From JAQGMV01 sp046597455 (GTDB lineage Bacteria > Pseudomonadota > Gammaproteobacteria > Burkholderiales > SG8-41), in contig JBKJKJ010000508.1 in assembly GCA_046597455.1 (NCBI GenBank), forward strand, positions 1 through 19,811: a stretch of DNA of 19,811 nucleotides. Reading direction: 5' to 3'. This document shows, piece after piece, positions 13,951-19,811 of the stretch; the first letter of the stretch is position 1, and each line of letters begins with the position of its first letter. Made by a program: the position numbers and the translations under genes. Under the pieces are notes generated by a model. That model searched no databases, was not told where the DNA came from, and saw only the letters and a list, made by a program, of their open reading frames with translations.

Positions 13951-15250
13951 TGCTCACCTCTCCGCCTTCGGCCACTCGCCACGACTGGATCGCGTTGTTG
14001 TGATAGATCGAGCGCGAGCCGCGCACCGCGCGCAACTGGCTGATTTTCGGCTGCACGTATCCGGTCTCGTCGATCGCGCGGCTTTGCAGAATGGCGGGAG
14101 CCCCGCTCCAGGTCCATCCGATGTTGAAACGCGTCAGCGCCTTGGGGAGCACCGGACTCTCCAGCTTCGCCGTCTCCCAGTTGCGGCCGCCGTCGAAAGA
14201 CACGTCGACCCGCTTGATGCGACCTCGCCCCGACCAGGCGAGTCCGGTGACGTTGTAAAAACCCCTGTCGACGAGCGTCTGGCCGCCGGAAGGCGTGGTG
14301 ATCACCGACTTGCACTCCTGGATCGAGGTGTACTGCCGGTGCAGTCCGTCGGGCATGAGATCGACGTAGTGAACCGTTTCGTCTTTGGTGTCGTACGGCT
14401 GGTCGCCGACTTCGATTCGGCGCAGCCACTTCACCCACGAGACACCCTGCAATCCCGGTGCGACGAGCCGTAGCGGATAACCGTTCTCGGGTCGCAGCAT
14501 TTCGCCATTCTGTCCCCACGCGACGAGTACGTCGTCGAGTGCGTTCTCGATCGGGAGGGTGCGGGTCATTCCGGATCCGTCGGCGCCTTCGGCGAGGATG
14601 TACTTGCCCGCGCTCCGGTCCCAGCCGCACTCATCGAGCAGAACCGAAAGCGGCACACCGGTGAACTCGCTGCAGGCGAGCATCCCGTGGCTGTACTGCA
14701 CGCTCGGCACCGCAACGTTGCGCCATTCCATGCCGGTGTTGGCGCCACACTCGATGAAATGAATGCGCGAGACGGTAGGCAGCCGCATCAAATCATCCAT
14801 CGTATAGACACGCGACTGGCGCACCAGCCCGTTGACCATGAGGCGGTGGTTTGCGGGATCGATGTCGTGCCAGCCCTGGTGGTGGCGCTCGAAGTGCAGG
14901 CCGCTCGGAGTGATGATGCCGAACATGCCCTGCAGCGGCGTGAAGGAAACCGACGAAGCGGCCACCCGCGTGAGCCCGGGACTTTGCCGGCGCTGGAGGT
15001 TCTTCTCGAATTCCGACGGCAGGCCGTACCCGCGATCGGCGACGGGACGGCCCAGCGTGCGGCTGTGCTGAGGCAGCTCGAGGATGGCCGGATCGCCTTG
15101 TGCCGCCCGTGCGGCGTGCCCGGACACGGCCACGGCTGCGCCGCCGGCGGCCAGGCCGCGCAGAAAGCGCCGCCTGCCGGCGGCGTGCGGCGTCTGCGCC
15201 AGGAGATGCTCGGGCGCCGGAACGATCCCTTTACGCCTGGAATCCTCCAC
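13934..15250 (-). CDS. soxC: Sulfane dehydrogenase molybdenum subunit SoxC
   Basis: The protein has about 438 residues from GTG 15250. It has a Tat signal (GRRRFLRGLAAGGAAVAVSG) and belongs to the sulfite-oxidase family. HFIECGANTGMEW holds the cysteine that ligates molybdenum; VPLSVLLDECG and the C-terminal dimerisation domain (VDVSFDGGRNWETAKLESP) follow. With SoxD it oxidises the sulfane sulfur left on SoxY after SoxB action, which normally means sulfate is formed without sulfur globules. A longer start, GTG 15283, would lie inside the palindromic operator; GTG 15250 with AGGA about 9 bases ahead is therefore preferred, though not proven. The 3' end overlaps soxD. Confidence 0.93.
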   Translation of the reverse strand: MEDSRRKGIVPAPEHLLAQTPHAAGRRRFLRGLAAGGAAVAVSGHAARAAQGDPAILELPQHSRTLGRPVADRGYGLPSEFEKNLQRRQSPGLTRVAASSVSFTPLQGMFGIITPSGLHFERHHQGWHDIDPANHRLMVNGLVRQSRVYTMDDLMRLPTVSRIHFIECGANTGMEWRNVAVPSVQYSHGMLACSEFTGVPLSVLLDECGWDRSAGKYILAEGADGSGMTRTLPIENALDDVLVAWGQNGEMLRPENGYPLRLVAPGLQGVSWVKWLRRIEVGDQPYDTKDETVHYVDLMPDGLHRQYTSIQECKSVITTPSGGQTLVDRGFYNVTGLAWSGRGRIKRVDVSFDGGRNWETAKLESPVLPKALTRFNIGWTWSGAPAILQSRAIDETGYVQPKISQLRAVRGSRSIYHNNAIQSWRVAEGGEVSNVQVG

Positions 15251-15265
15251 CTTACCTGATCCTAC

Positions 15266-15293
15266 TGGTATATGTGCATACACGCATATACCA
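15266..15293. promoter_or_regulatory. SoxR-type operator before soxC
   Basis: An inverted repeat, TGGTATATGTG (15266-15276) and CGCATATACCA (15283-15293), differs at one position between arms. Its core ATATGTGCATACACGCATAT (15270-15289) matches the site before soxR at 15 of 20 positions. It lies in the 69 bases between soxR and soxC, so soxC onward may have its own SoxR-controlled promoter. The -35/-10 boxes here are weak; TGGTATATG on the minus strand could be an extended -10. Confidence 0.72.
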
Positions 15294-15319
15294 GTTACAA
15301 ATTGAATTGAAGCCGTAAG

Positions 15320-15688
15320 TCACCGGGTTAACGCCGCGCGGCGCCGACGGGCAGGGACGAGCTTCAGCAGCCCCTTACGCAGCGGTTCGTGATTGTCGAG
15401 CTGTGTGGCAATCTGCGTACATACGGTTCGGCAGATTTCCATCATCGCCGGATCAGTGATCCGGTAGAAAACCTGATTGCCTTCCTTGCGGCGCGAGACC
15501 ACGCCGCTGCGATACATGAGGGAAAGATGGCGCGAAACGTTGGTCTGGGTCCCGCCGACCTCCTCGACGATTGCGTTCACCGCTTTCTCCTCCTGGCATA
15601 TCGCGTGGAGGATTTTCAGCCGGGTCGGCTCCGCCATCACGGAGAAGTAAGAAGACACTTCCTCGAACACCCGCTCCAGATCATCCAT
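15320..15688 (-). CDS. soxR: ArsR-family transcriptional repressor of the sox operon, SoxR type
   Basis: The protein has 122 residues from ATG 15688 (MDDLERVFEEVSSYFSVMAE). The winged helix-turn-helix is complete: PTRLKILHAICQEEKAVNAI, recognition helix in TQTNVSRHLSLMYRSGVV, wing RRKEGNQVFYRI. Cys31, Cys86 and Cys90 are candidate sulfur sensors; Cys31 to Cys86 is 55 residues, unlike the 66-residue spacing of the BigR-like protein in this window. Known SoxR proteins repress sox genes until thiosulfate or persulfide is present. GAGGA lies about 10 bases before ATG 15688. A TTG at 15745 would extend the frame, but it lies inside the -35 box and is rejected. It heads the sox transcript. Confidence 0.9.
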   Translation of the reverse strand: MDDLERVFEEVSSYFSVMAEPTRLKILHAICQEEKAVNAIVEEVGGTQTNVSRHLSLMYRSGVVSRRKEGNQVFYRITDPAMMEICRTVCTQIATQLDNHEPLRKGLLKLVPARRRRAALTR

Positions 15689-15716
15689 CGCGTAAGCATC
15701 CTCGTTATTTGAAAAA

Positions 15717-15745
15717 ACTTTATGCGCACTTACGCATATGGTCAA
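15717..15745 (-). promoter_or_regulatory. soxR promoter with operator in its spacer
   Basis: On the minus strand TTGACC (15745-15740), exactly 17 bases, then TAAAGT (15722-15717) forms a good sigma-70-type promoter. The spacer is filled by TTATGCGCACTTACGCATAT (plus strand, 15720-15739), an inverted repeat with ATGCG and CGCAT half-sites that resembles the soxC site. The soxR start lies about 29 bases beyond the -10. Autoregulation by SoxR is inferred; the divergent dsbC-like gene could be affected too. Confidence 0.8.
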
Positions 15746-15963
15746 GCACTTTTAACCGCCACCTCAACGTGGGCAGCGAATATGCGGCGCTGCGATAGAA
15801 CGCTCGTGCACACGTGCAAACGCGCGCGTGCGACACTGCCCTTCGCCTCGGCACAGCCGCCCGGGCCCGTGAATCGCATGGCGTAATACTCATGAACATT
15901 CATTCCCAAAACACGTTGATGCCGCACCTCTATGCCCTTTCGCGGGTGGCACGCAGCGCCGGC

Positions 15964-16560
15964 ATGCGGTCTCTCAAACGCTGTATTTGCCGCATGGCAG
16001 CGATCGGCGTTCTCGCCTTCGCGCCCGCTTTTTTGAACGCCGCCGAGACCGGGTCGCGCGGTTCGCCGGCCGTGAATCCGGAAAGCGAGCGCGACCCGAT
16101 TGAAGAATGGCGGCGATCGCTCGACACCGTCGACTGGAAGGCGCTGCCTTTCAAATGGGCATTGACGACCCGGCGCGGCACCGGACGACGCCAGATCGCG
16201 ATCTTTTCGGATCCCAACTGTCCTTACTGCCGCCGCTTCGAACGAGAGCTCGCCGGTCTCGACGACATTACCGTGCACGTGTTCATGTACCCGGTCATCA
16301 AGCCCGAATCCGTGAGCCAGTCAAAAGCAGTGTGGTGTTCAAAAGATCGGGTGGGCGCTTGGAATGCACTCATCATCGACCGCGTCGAGCCGAACGTAAC
16401 CACGGCCTGTGCCAATCCTGTGGACGAGCTTCTTGCGCTGGGCCGCCGGCTCAAGGTGTCGATGACGCCGACGTGGTTCCTGCCCGACGGCACCCGGCAT
16501 CAAGGGGCATTCGCCGTTCGCGACATCATCCCGTTGCTGGACAAAGCCGCGCCGCGATAA
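15964..16560 (+). CDS. Secreted DsbC-like thioredoxin-fold protein
   Basis: From ATG 15964 the protein has 198 residues and a signal peptide (MRSLKRCICRMAAIGVLAFA, cleavage after LNA). The catalytic domain is DsbC-like: IAIFSDPNCPYCRRFE with CPYC active site, YPVIKPESVSQSKAVWCS, TACANP (second cysteine pair) and the cis-Pro loop VSMTPTWFLPDG. Only about 45 residues separate the signal from the catalytic domain, so the N-terminal DsbC dimerisation domain appears to be missing and the protein may be monomeric. Divergent from soxR, it may maintain cysteines of SoxY or of haem sites, as SoxS or SoxW do in other sox clusters. The start is uncertain: ATGs at 15892, 15919 and 15994 and a GTG at 15814 share the frame, and none has a good Shine-Dalgarno. 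Confidence 0.8.
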   Translation: MRSLKRCICRMAAIGVLAFAPAFLNAAETGSRGSPAVNPESERDPIEEWRRSLDTVDWKALPFKWALTTRRGTGRRQIAIFSDPNCPYCRRFERELAGLDDITVHVFMYPVIKPESVSQSKAVWCSKDRVGAWNALIIDRVEPNVTTACANPVDELLALGRRLKVSMTPTWFLPDGTRHQGAFAVRDIIPLLDKAAPR

Positions 16561-16661
16561 ACCGCGTAGTTCATTGGTTACATAGTGCTTCCGATCCCGC
16601 TCGGCGCGAAGGCCGCGTGGCGTGGCATGCGCACGTGAAACGTCGATCCCGCCTCCATCTG

Positions 16662-17297
16662 TTACGTCAGACGCTCCAGGCCCAGCAGGGCGAGGGTCAG
16701 CAGCGGAACGAAAATCACCAGAAACACCAATAGTCGCATGCCGACGAGATCCGGCAGCATGATCCCGCCGCGGTTGCCGATTTTCTGGATGGTCGAACTG
16801 AGGAAGTCGGAGGTCTCGGCGTACAGGTAGCTGCCGGCCATCAACCCCGCGATGCCGGCGATCGCATCGTAATTGCCCTGACCCAGCGCGGCTGCGCCGG
16901 TGCCGGGGCAGTAACCAAGCAGGCCCAGACCGATCCCGAAAAGCAGCCCGCCGACCACGTTGGCTGCATAGCGTGTGGGTTTGACGTGGAGCTTCACCAG
17001 CCCCATCGCGCGCATGGAAAATATCCCCACCATGCCCACCACGATCGCAGTCAGCATGATTTTGACGACCGTGAAATCGGTCAGAAAGAACTGGCCCATC
17101 AACACTTCGTATTTGGCCACACCGCCTTTCTGCAACAGGAAACCGAAGACGATACCGAAGAGCAGGCCGAGCACCAGTTGGCGCGGTGAGTCGGGCTTGC
17201 CCACGTTGTCTTTTTCCTCGTCGTCGTGGGGCTGCGCAGTGATGACCAGCACCGGCGGAACCGGATCGCGAAGCGTGTTCGAAGTCTCAGTCGTCAT
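16662..17297 (-). CDS. YeeE/YedE family membrane protein (second module, distal subunit)
   Basis: This 211-residue protein has a polar N-terminal tail of about 38 residues, then about five membrane segments. FGIGLGLLGYCPGTGAAALGQG carries the conserved family cysteine. It lies 4 bases downstream of a second YeeE-like gene and follows a rhodanese-fused persulfide dioxygenase, repeating the arrangement of the bigR module. It probably forms a two-part thiosulfate or sulfane-sulfur transporter with its partner. It is convergent with the dsbC-like gene across 101 bases that hold no feature I can support. Confidence 0.83.
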   Translation of the reverse strand: MTTETSNTLRDPVPPVLVITAQPHDDEEKDNVGKPDSPRQLVLGLLFGIVFGFLLQKGGVAKYEVLMGQFFLTDFTVVKIMLTAIVVGMVGIFSMRAMGLVKLHVKPTRYAANVVGGLLFGIGLGLLGYCPGTGAAALGQGNYDAIAGIAGLMAGSYLYAETSDFLSSTIQKIGNRGGIMLPDLVGMRLLVFLVIFVPLLTLALLGLERLT

Positions 17298-17301
17298 GGG
17301 C

Positions 17302-17811
17302 TCAAATCCGATAGAGCAGCGCGGCAGTGGCGACCGCGCCCGCGAAGAAACAGGCCACGGCGATCCACGAGCTCACGGAAAGCTGCAACGCCCCGCTGAT
17401 GCCGTGTCCACTCGTGCAGCCGCCCGCAAGTCGTGCCCCGTATGCCATCACACCACCGCCGAGAAACGCGACAGCGGTACGCAACGCGATGTCCGGGCCG
17501 AAACGCTCCTGCCACAACTCCGGCACCCACAGCCCGGTGAACTCACCACCCGTCGATGCCGCGATGAATGCGCCGAGAATGATCCCGAACATGAGCATCA
17601 CTTCCCACTCGATCTTCGGTTTCTTGTCCTGGTAGAACTTGAGAGTCTCGATGTGGCCTTTCGAAAACACGTTGCCGATGAGACCCGCGAGCCGCGCATA
17701 GGACGTGGACACGCCCAGCGGCTTGTCCGAGAAATAAAACGTCGCCATTGAGAGCACGCCGATCAATGCCCCTACGAGATATGGCGACCACGCTGCGCTT
17801 TCGTATTCCAT
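17302..17811 (-). CDS. YeeE/YedE family membrane protein (second module, proximal subunit)
   Basis: This 169-residue membrane protein has about four to five membrane segments and the family signature YGARLAGGCTSGHGISGALQ near residues 124-143. The early part, FYFSDKPLGVSTSYARLAGLIG, also matches full-length YeeE/YedE transporters. Its start lies 7 bases after the dioxygenase-rhodanese stop and its stop 4 bases before the next YeeE-like gene, so the three genes form one operon. It resembles the CTSGH subunit of the bigR module but is longer and not closely similar, so the two pairs are old paralogues or separate acquisitions. Confidence 0.84.
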   Translation of the reverse strand: MEYESAAWSPYLVGALIGVLSMATFYFSDKPLGVSTSYARLAGLIGNVFSKGHIETLKFYQDKKPKIEWEVMLMFGIILGAFIAASTGGEFTGLWVPELWQERFGPDIALRTAVAFLGGGVMAYGARLAGGCTSGHGISGALQLSVSSWIAVACFFAGAVATAALLYRI

Positions 17812-17818
17812 AACCGCC

Positions 17819-19213
17819 TCACGCTGCCTTTTTCTTCGAGTGACCTGGTTTTTCGAGCGGAAGGCCCAGCTTTTCCCACGCGGTGAGGCCGCCGAGCATG
17901 TTGTAGACCCGCGTGTAACCGTTGCGCTTGAGTATGCTCACCGCCACGCCCGAACGATGGCCGACACTGCAGTGCACGACCATTTCGCTATCTTTCGGCA
18001 TTTGCGGGAGGTTTTCTTCGAGGTCTCCCACGAACTGGTGCATCGCACCCGGAATGTGCTTTTCATTCCATTCGTACTCGTCGCGCACGTCGAGGACATG
18101 AACGCGGCCCGACTGCATCCAGTTCGCCGTCTCGACCGCACTCGTCGTCGCGATCGTGTCTATCGGCAGGCCTTGCTCGCGCCAGCTTTCTACGCCGCTG
18201 GTGAGGACCCCTTCGACCGTGTCGATGCCGATGCGCGCCAGCGAATTGACTGCCTGATCGATCTGATCCGGGCTTTCGACCACGAGAAAAATCCGCGTGT
18301 TCTCATTGGCGACCCAGCCTCCGAAAGCCGGCAGGCCTTCCAGCCAGATGTTGTACGAGGACGGAATATGAGCCCCGGCGAAAGACTCCGGGGGCCGGAT
18401 GTCGATGACCAGCCCTTCCTTCATCCGCTTCTGGAATTCCTTGGGCTGCAGCACGTGGAAGGTGGACGGCCACTTCATCGGCCGCCCGGGAAGAAGATTG
18501 ACTTCCTCCATGTGTGAAAAATAGGGCGGTCTGGCCATTTTCTCGGCCACCTTGTGCTGCACGAACTCCTTGCGGCTTTTCTTGAATGCGGGGTTCGTCC
18601 CTTTCTCGATACCCAAGGTCGAATCGTCGCGATCGGAAATATTCCCGCCGCACGCAGAACCGGAGCCATGGGCCGGGAAAAGCAAGGTCTGGTCACCGAG
18701 GGGGCCGATCTTGCTGTGTATCGAGTCGTAAAGTATCCCGGCATTCTCGCCGGTCTTTTCCGGGTCGGGCAGATCGGTGCGGCCGGTATCGCCGACGAAC
18801 AGTGAATCGCCGGTGAAGACGCCCCAGCACTTTTCGCCGGCATCTTTCACGTATACCGCATAAGTGACGCTCTCCGGCGTATGGCCCGGCGTCTCCAGCG
18901 CGACGATGCGCGTGGTTCCCACCTTGAGTTCTTCCTCGTCCTTGAGCTTTACGTCGGTATTGCCGAAAAGCTCGTGGCACCCGCTGACGATTTTCGCGCC
19001 GGTCATCTGGGCAAGCGTGCTCGAACCGAACTCGAAATCTTCCTGCCGATGCGTCTCGAGCACGTACGCGATCGACAGATCGTTCTCGCGCGCAAGGCGT
19101 AAATACTCGCTGACGTCGCGTCGCGGATCGATGACCACCGCGAGTCCCTCGCCGCACCCGAGAACGTAGGAGTTCTGCCCCAGACCGGGCGTCTTCAGAC
19201 GATGAAAGAACAT
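17819..19213 (-). CDS. Persulfide dioxygenase-like MBL-fold protein fused to two rhodanese domains
   Basis: From ATG 19213 (GGAG 8 bases ahead) the protein has 464 residues. Residues 1-250 are an ETHE1-like metallo-beta-lactamase fold, 255-350 and 360-455 are rhodanese domains. The usual HxHxDH motif reads THRQEDF (54-60), but His55, His111 (PGHTPE) and Asp136 (FTGDSLF) remain, equivalent to the three iron ligands of human ETHE1. PAHGSGSACGG is also present. The second rhodanese has Cys415 in HCSVGHRS; the first lacks a cysteine (FLVVESPDQID). CstB-type MBL-rhodanese fusions convert persulfide to sulfite and then thiosulfate. Coenzyme A or glutathione persulfide are possible substrates. It heads an operon with a YeeE pair. 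The frame extends upstream to 19339, but the fold starts at MFFHRLKTPG. Confidence 0.85.
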   Translation of the reverse strand: MFFHRLKTPGLGQNSYVLGCGEGLAVVIDPRRDVSEYLRLARENDLSIAYVLETHRQEDFEFGSSTLAQMTGAKIVSGCHELFGNTDVKLKDEEELKVGTTRIVALETPGHTPESVTYAVYVKDAGEKCWGVFTGDSLFVGDTGRTDLPDPEKTGENAGILYDSIHSKIGPLGDQTLLFPAHGSGSACGGNISDRDDSTLGIEKGTNPAFKKSRKEFVQHKVAEKMARPPYFSHMEEVNLLPGRPMKWPSTFHVLQPKEFQKRMKEGLVIDIRPPESFAGAHIPSSYNIWLEGLPAFGGWVANENTRIFLVVESPDQIDQAVNSLARIGIDTVEGVLTSGVESWREQGLPIDTIATTSAVETANWMQSGRVHVLDVRDEYEWNEKHIPGAMHQFVGDLEENLPQMPKDSEMVVHCSVGHRSGVAVSILKRNGYTRVYNMLGGLTAWEKLGLPLEKPGHSKKKAA

Positions 19214-19452
19214 GGCAATATCTCCAGTCGATTTGCGCAGGTGTCGGGTGACAAAAAGGCCTTGAGCAAAAGTCGTTCCCCCCATCCCTGGGCATCCACA
19301 TTGCATTCGAAAACGGCGAACGGTTCCCCGGACGCGCATCCGGCAGGCTGCGCCTCCGTGCAGGGATGCGGGTATCTGCGGGTGTCCATTTCACATCGCT
19401 GGCCAGTCGTGTACCGTGCGGGCATCAGCCTCATTCTTAGAAAGACTTCGGC

Positions 19453-19811
19453 ATGCCATCGCATCAATGGAAGTTCATCCGCGCCGGCGGCGTCGACCAG
19501 GTCGTCATTCGTAACGGCGCCGACGTCGTCAACCTCGATCAGCTCGACCAGAAACTGTGGGTTGCGCTGGCCTGCCCGACCCGCGGGATCGATTTCGACA
19601 CCCGCACCCTCGATCTCATCGACACCGACGATGATGGCAGGATCAGGCCGCCCGAGCTGATCGCAGCCACCCATTGGGTGCGAGACTATCTCAAAGATCC
19701 CGACGTGCTGCTCGAAGCGCGGGACAGCATCGCCCTCGAGTCGATCGACGACACCTCCGCCGAGGGGGCCGCGCTCGCGCGCGAAGCTCGCCACTCGCTA
19801 CAGGTGCTCGG
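19453..19811 (+). CDS. EF-hand-containing protein of unknown function (3'-truncated)
   Basis: ATG 19453 opens a frame that runs off the window; 119 complete residues are visible, beginning MPSHQWKFIRAGGVDQVVIR. LIDTDDDGRIRPPELIAA contains a canonical 12-residue calcium-binding loop (DTDDDGRIRPPE). KLWVALACPTRGIDFD precedes it. No signal peptide or membrane segment is seen. A long hypothetical protein family of this kind occurs in proteobacteria, as far as I recall, but I cannot name it. The upstream 239 bases are shared with the divergent dioxygenase-rhodanese gene and show no promoter I can support. No strong ribosome binding site precedes the start. Confidence 0.65.
   Translation, partial: MPSHQWKFIRAGGVDQVVIRNGADVVNLDQLDQKLWVALACPTRGIDFDTRTLDLIDTDDDGRIRPPELIAATHWVRDYLKDPDVLLEARDSIALESIDDTSAEGAALAREARHSLQVL

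Noticed and set aside
13635..14630. A 331-codon minus-strand open frame
   Set aside because: It is the same strand as soxC and soxD but in another frame; residues are Arg-rich and without motifs.
15251..15283. GTG start extending soxC by 11 residues
   Set aside because: It lies in the right arm of the operator, so it is probably not transcribed; kept as an alternative only.
15689..15745. TTG start extending soxR by 19 residues
   Set aside because: The TTG is part of the TTGACC -35 box and the extension covers the operator; ATG 15688 with GAGGA ahead is better.
16561..16661. Terminator or small RNA between the dsbC-like and YeeE-like genes
   Set aside because: No clear stem with T-run or promoter could be made out in these 101 bases.
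19195..19794. A 199-codon minus-strand open frame at the window end
   Set aside because: It is antisense to the EF-hand protein, whose calcium loop supports the plus-strand reading.
1..19811. Insertion sequence, integrase, tRNA or attachment site marking an inserted island
   Set aside because: None was found; the word island is used only for functional grouping, not as proof of transfer.

Overview
The window is a high-GC, gene-dense bacterial segment given over almost entirely to inorganic sulfur oxidation. A Sox operon with soxCD, single-haem SoxA, Tat-exported SoxB, SoxC and SoxY, TsdBA cytochromes, BigR-type regulation and Dsb-type helpers together suggest a proteobacterium, most likely a betaproteobacterial thiosulfate oxidiser. 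The lineage is inferred from gene content only.

Layout. (1) 1-1979, plus strand: 3' part of a ThDP-dependent, acetolactate-synthase-like enzyme, then a secreted DsbG/DsbC-type disulfide isomerase. (2) About 2114-2408: ruins of a UshA-type 5'-nucleotidase. (3) 6274 down to 2409, minus strand: ArsR-family repressor of BigR type, ETHE1-like persulfide dioxygenase, two half-size YeeE/YedE membrane proteins, then the dihaem cytochrome pair tsdB-tsdA. (4) 6372-7169, plus strand: TauE/SafE-type sulfite exporter, divergent from bigR across a shared operator and promoter. (5) 15688 down to 7347, minus strand: soxR-soxC-soxD-soxY-soxZ-dsrE-like-soxA-soxX-soxB-soxH, tightly packed, with two matching operators, one before soxR and one before soxC. 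(6) 15964-16560, plus strand: secreted DsbC-like thioredoxin-fold protein divergent from soxR. (7) 19213 down to 16662, minus strand: a second persulfide-dioxygenase-like protein fused to two rhodanese domains, followed by a second YeeE/YedE pair. (8) 19453 to the window end, plus strand: start of an EF-hand-containing protein of unknown role.

How it fits together. Periplasmic thiosulfate has two possible fates. It can be fully oxidised to sulfate by SoxAX (loading onto SoxYZ), SoxB (sulfate release) and SoxCD (sulfane sulfur oxidation), or coupled to tetrathionate by TsdA with electrons passing to TsdB. YeeE/YedE proteins probably bring thiosulfate or sulfane sulfur inward, persulfide dioxygenases with rhodanese turn cytosolic persulfide into sulfite or thiosulfate, and TauE exports sulfite. 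Two ArsR-type cysteine-containing repressors (BigR-like and SoxR-like) each have a palindromic operator set into the -35/-10 spacer of their own promoter.

The points most worth following are a periplasmic DsrE-like protein embedded in the sox operon between soxZ and soxA, two paralogous persulfide-dioxygenase plus YeeE modules bracketing the sox cluster, face-to-face promoters sharing one operator with apparently leaderless starts, and a rhodanese-fused dioxygenase that lost part of the HxHxDH motif but kept the residues expected to hold a single iron. No tRNA, rRNA, CRISPR array, insertion sequence or gene-free stretch over 300 bases was seen.
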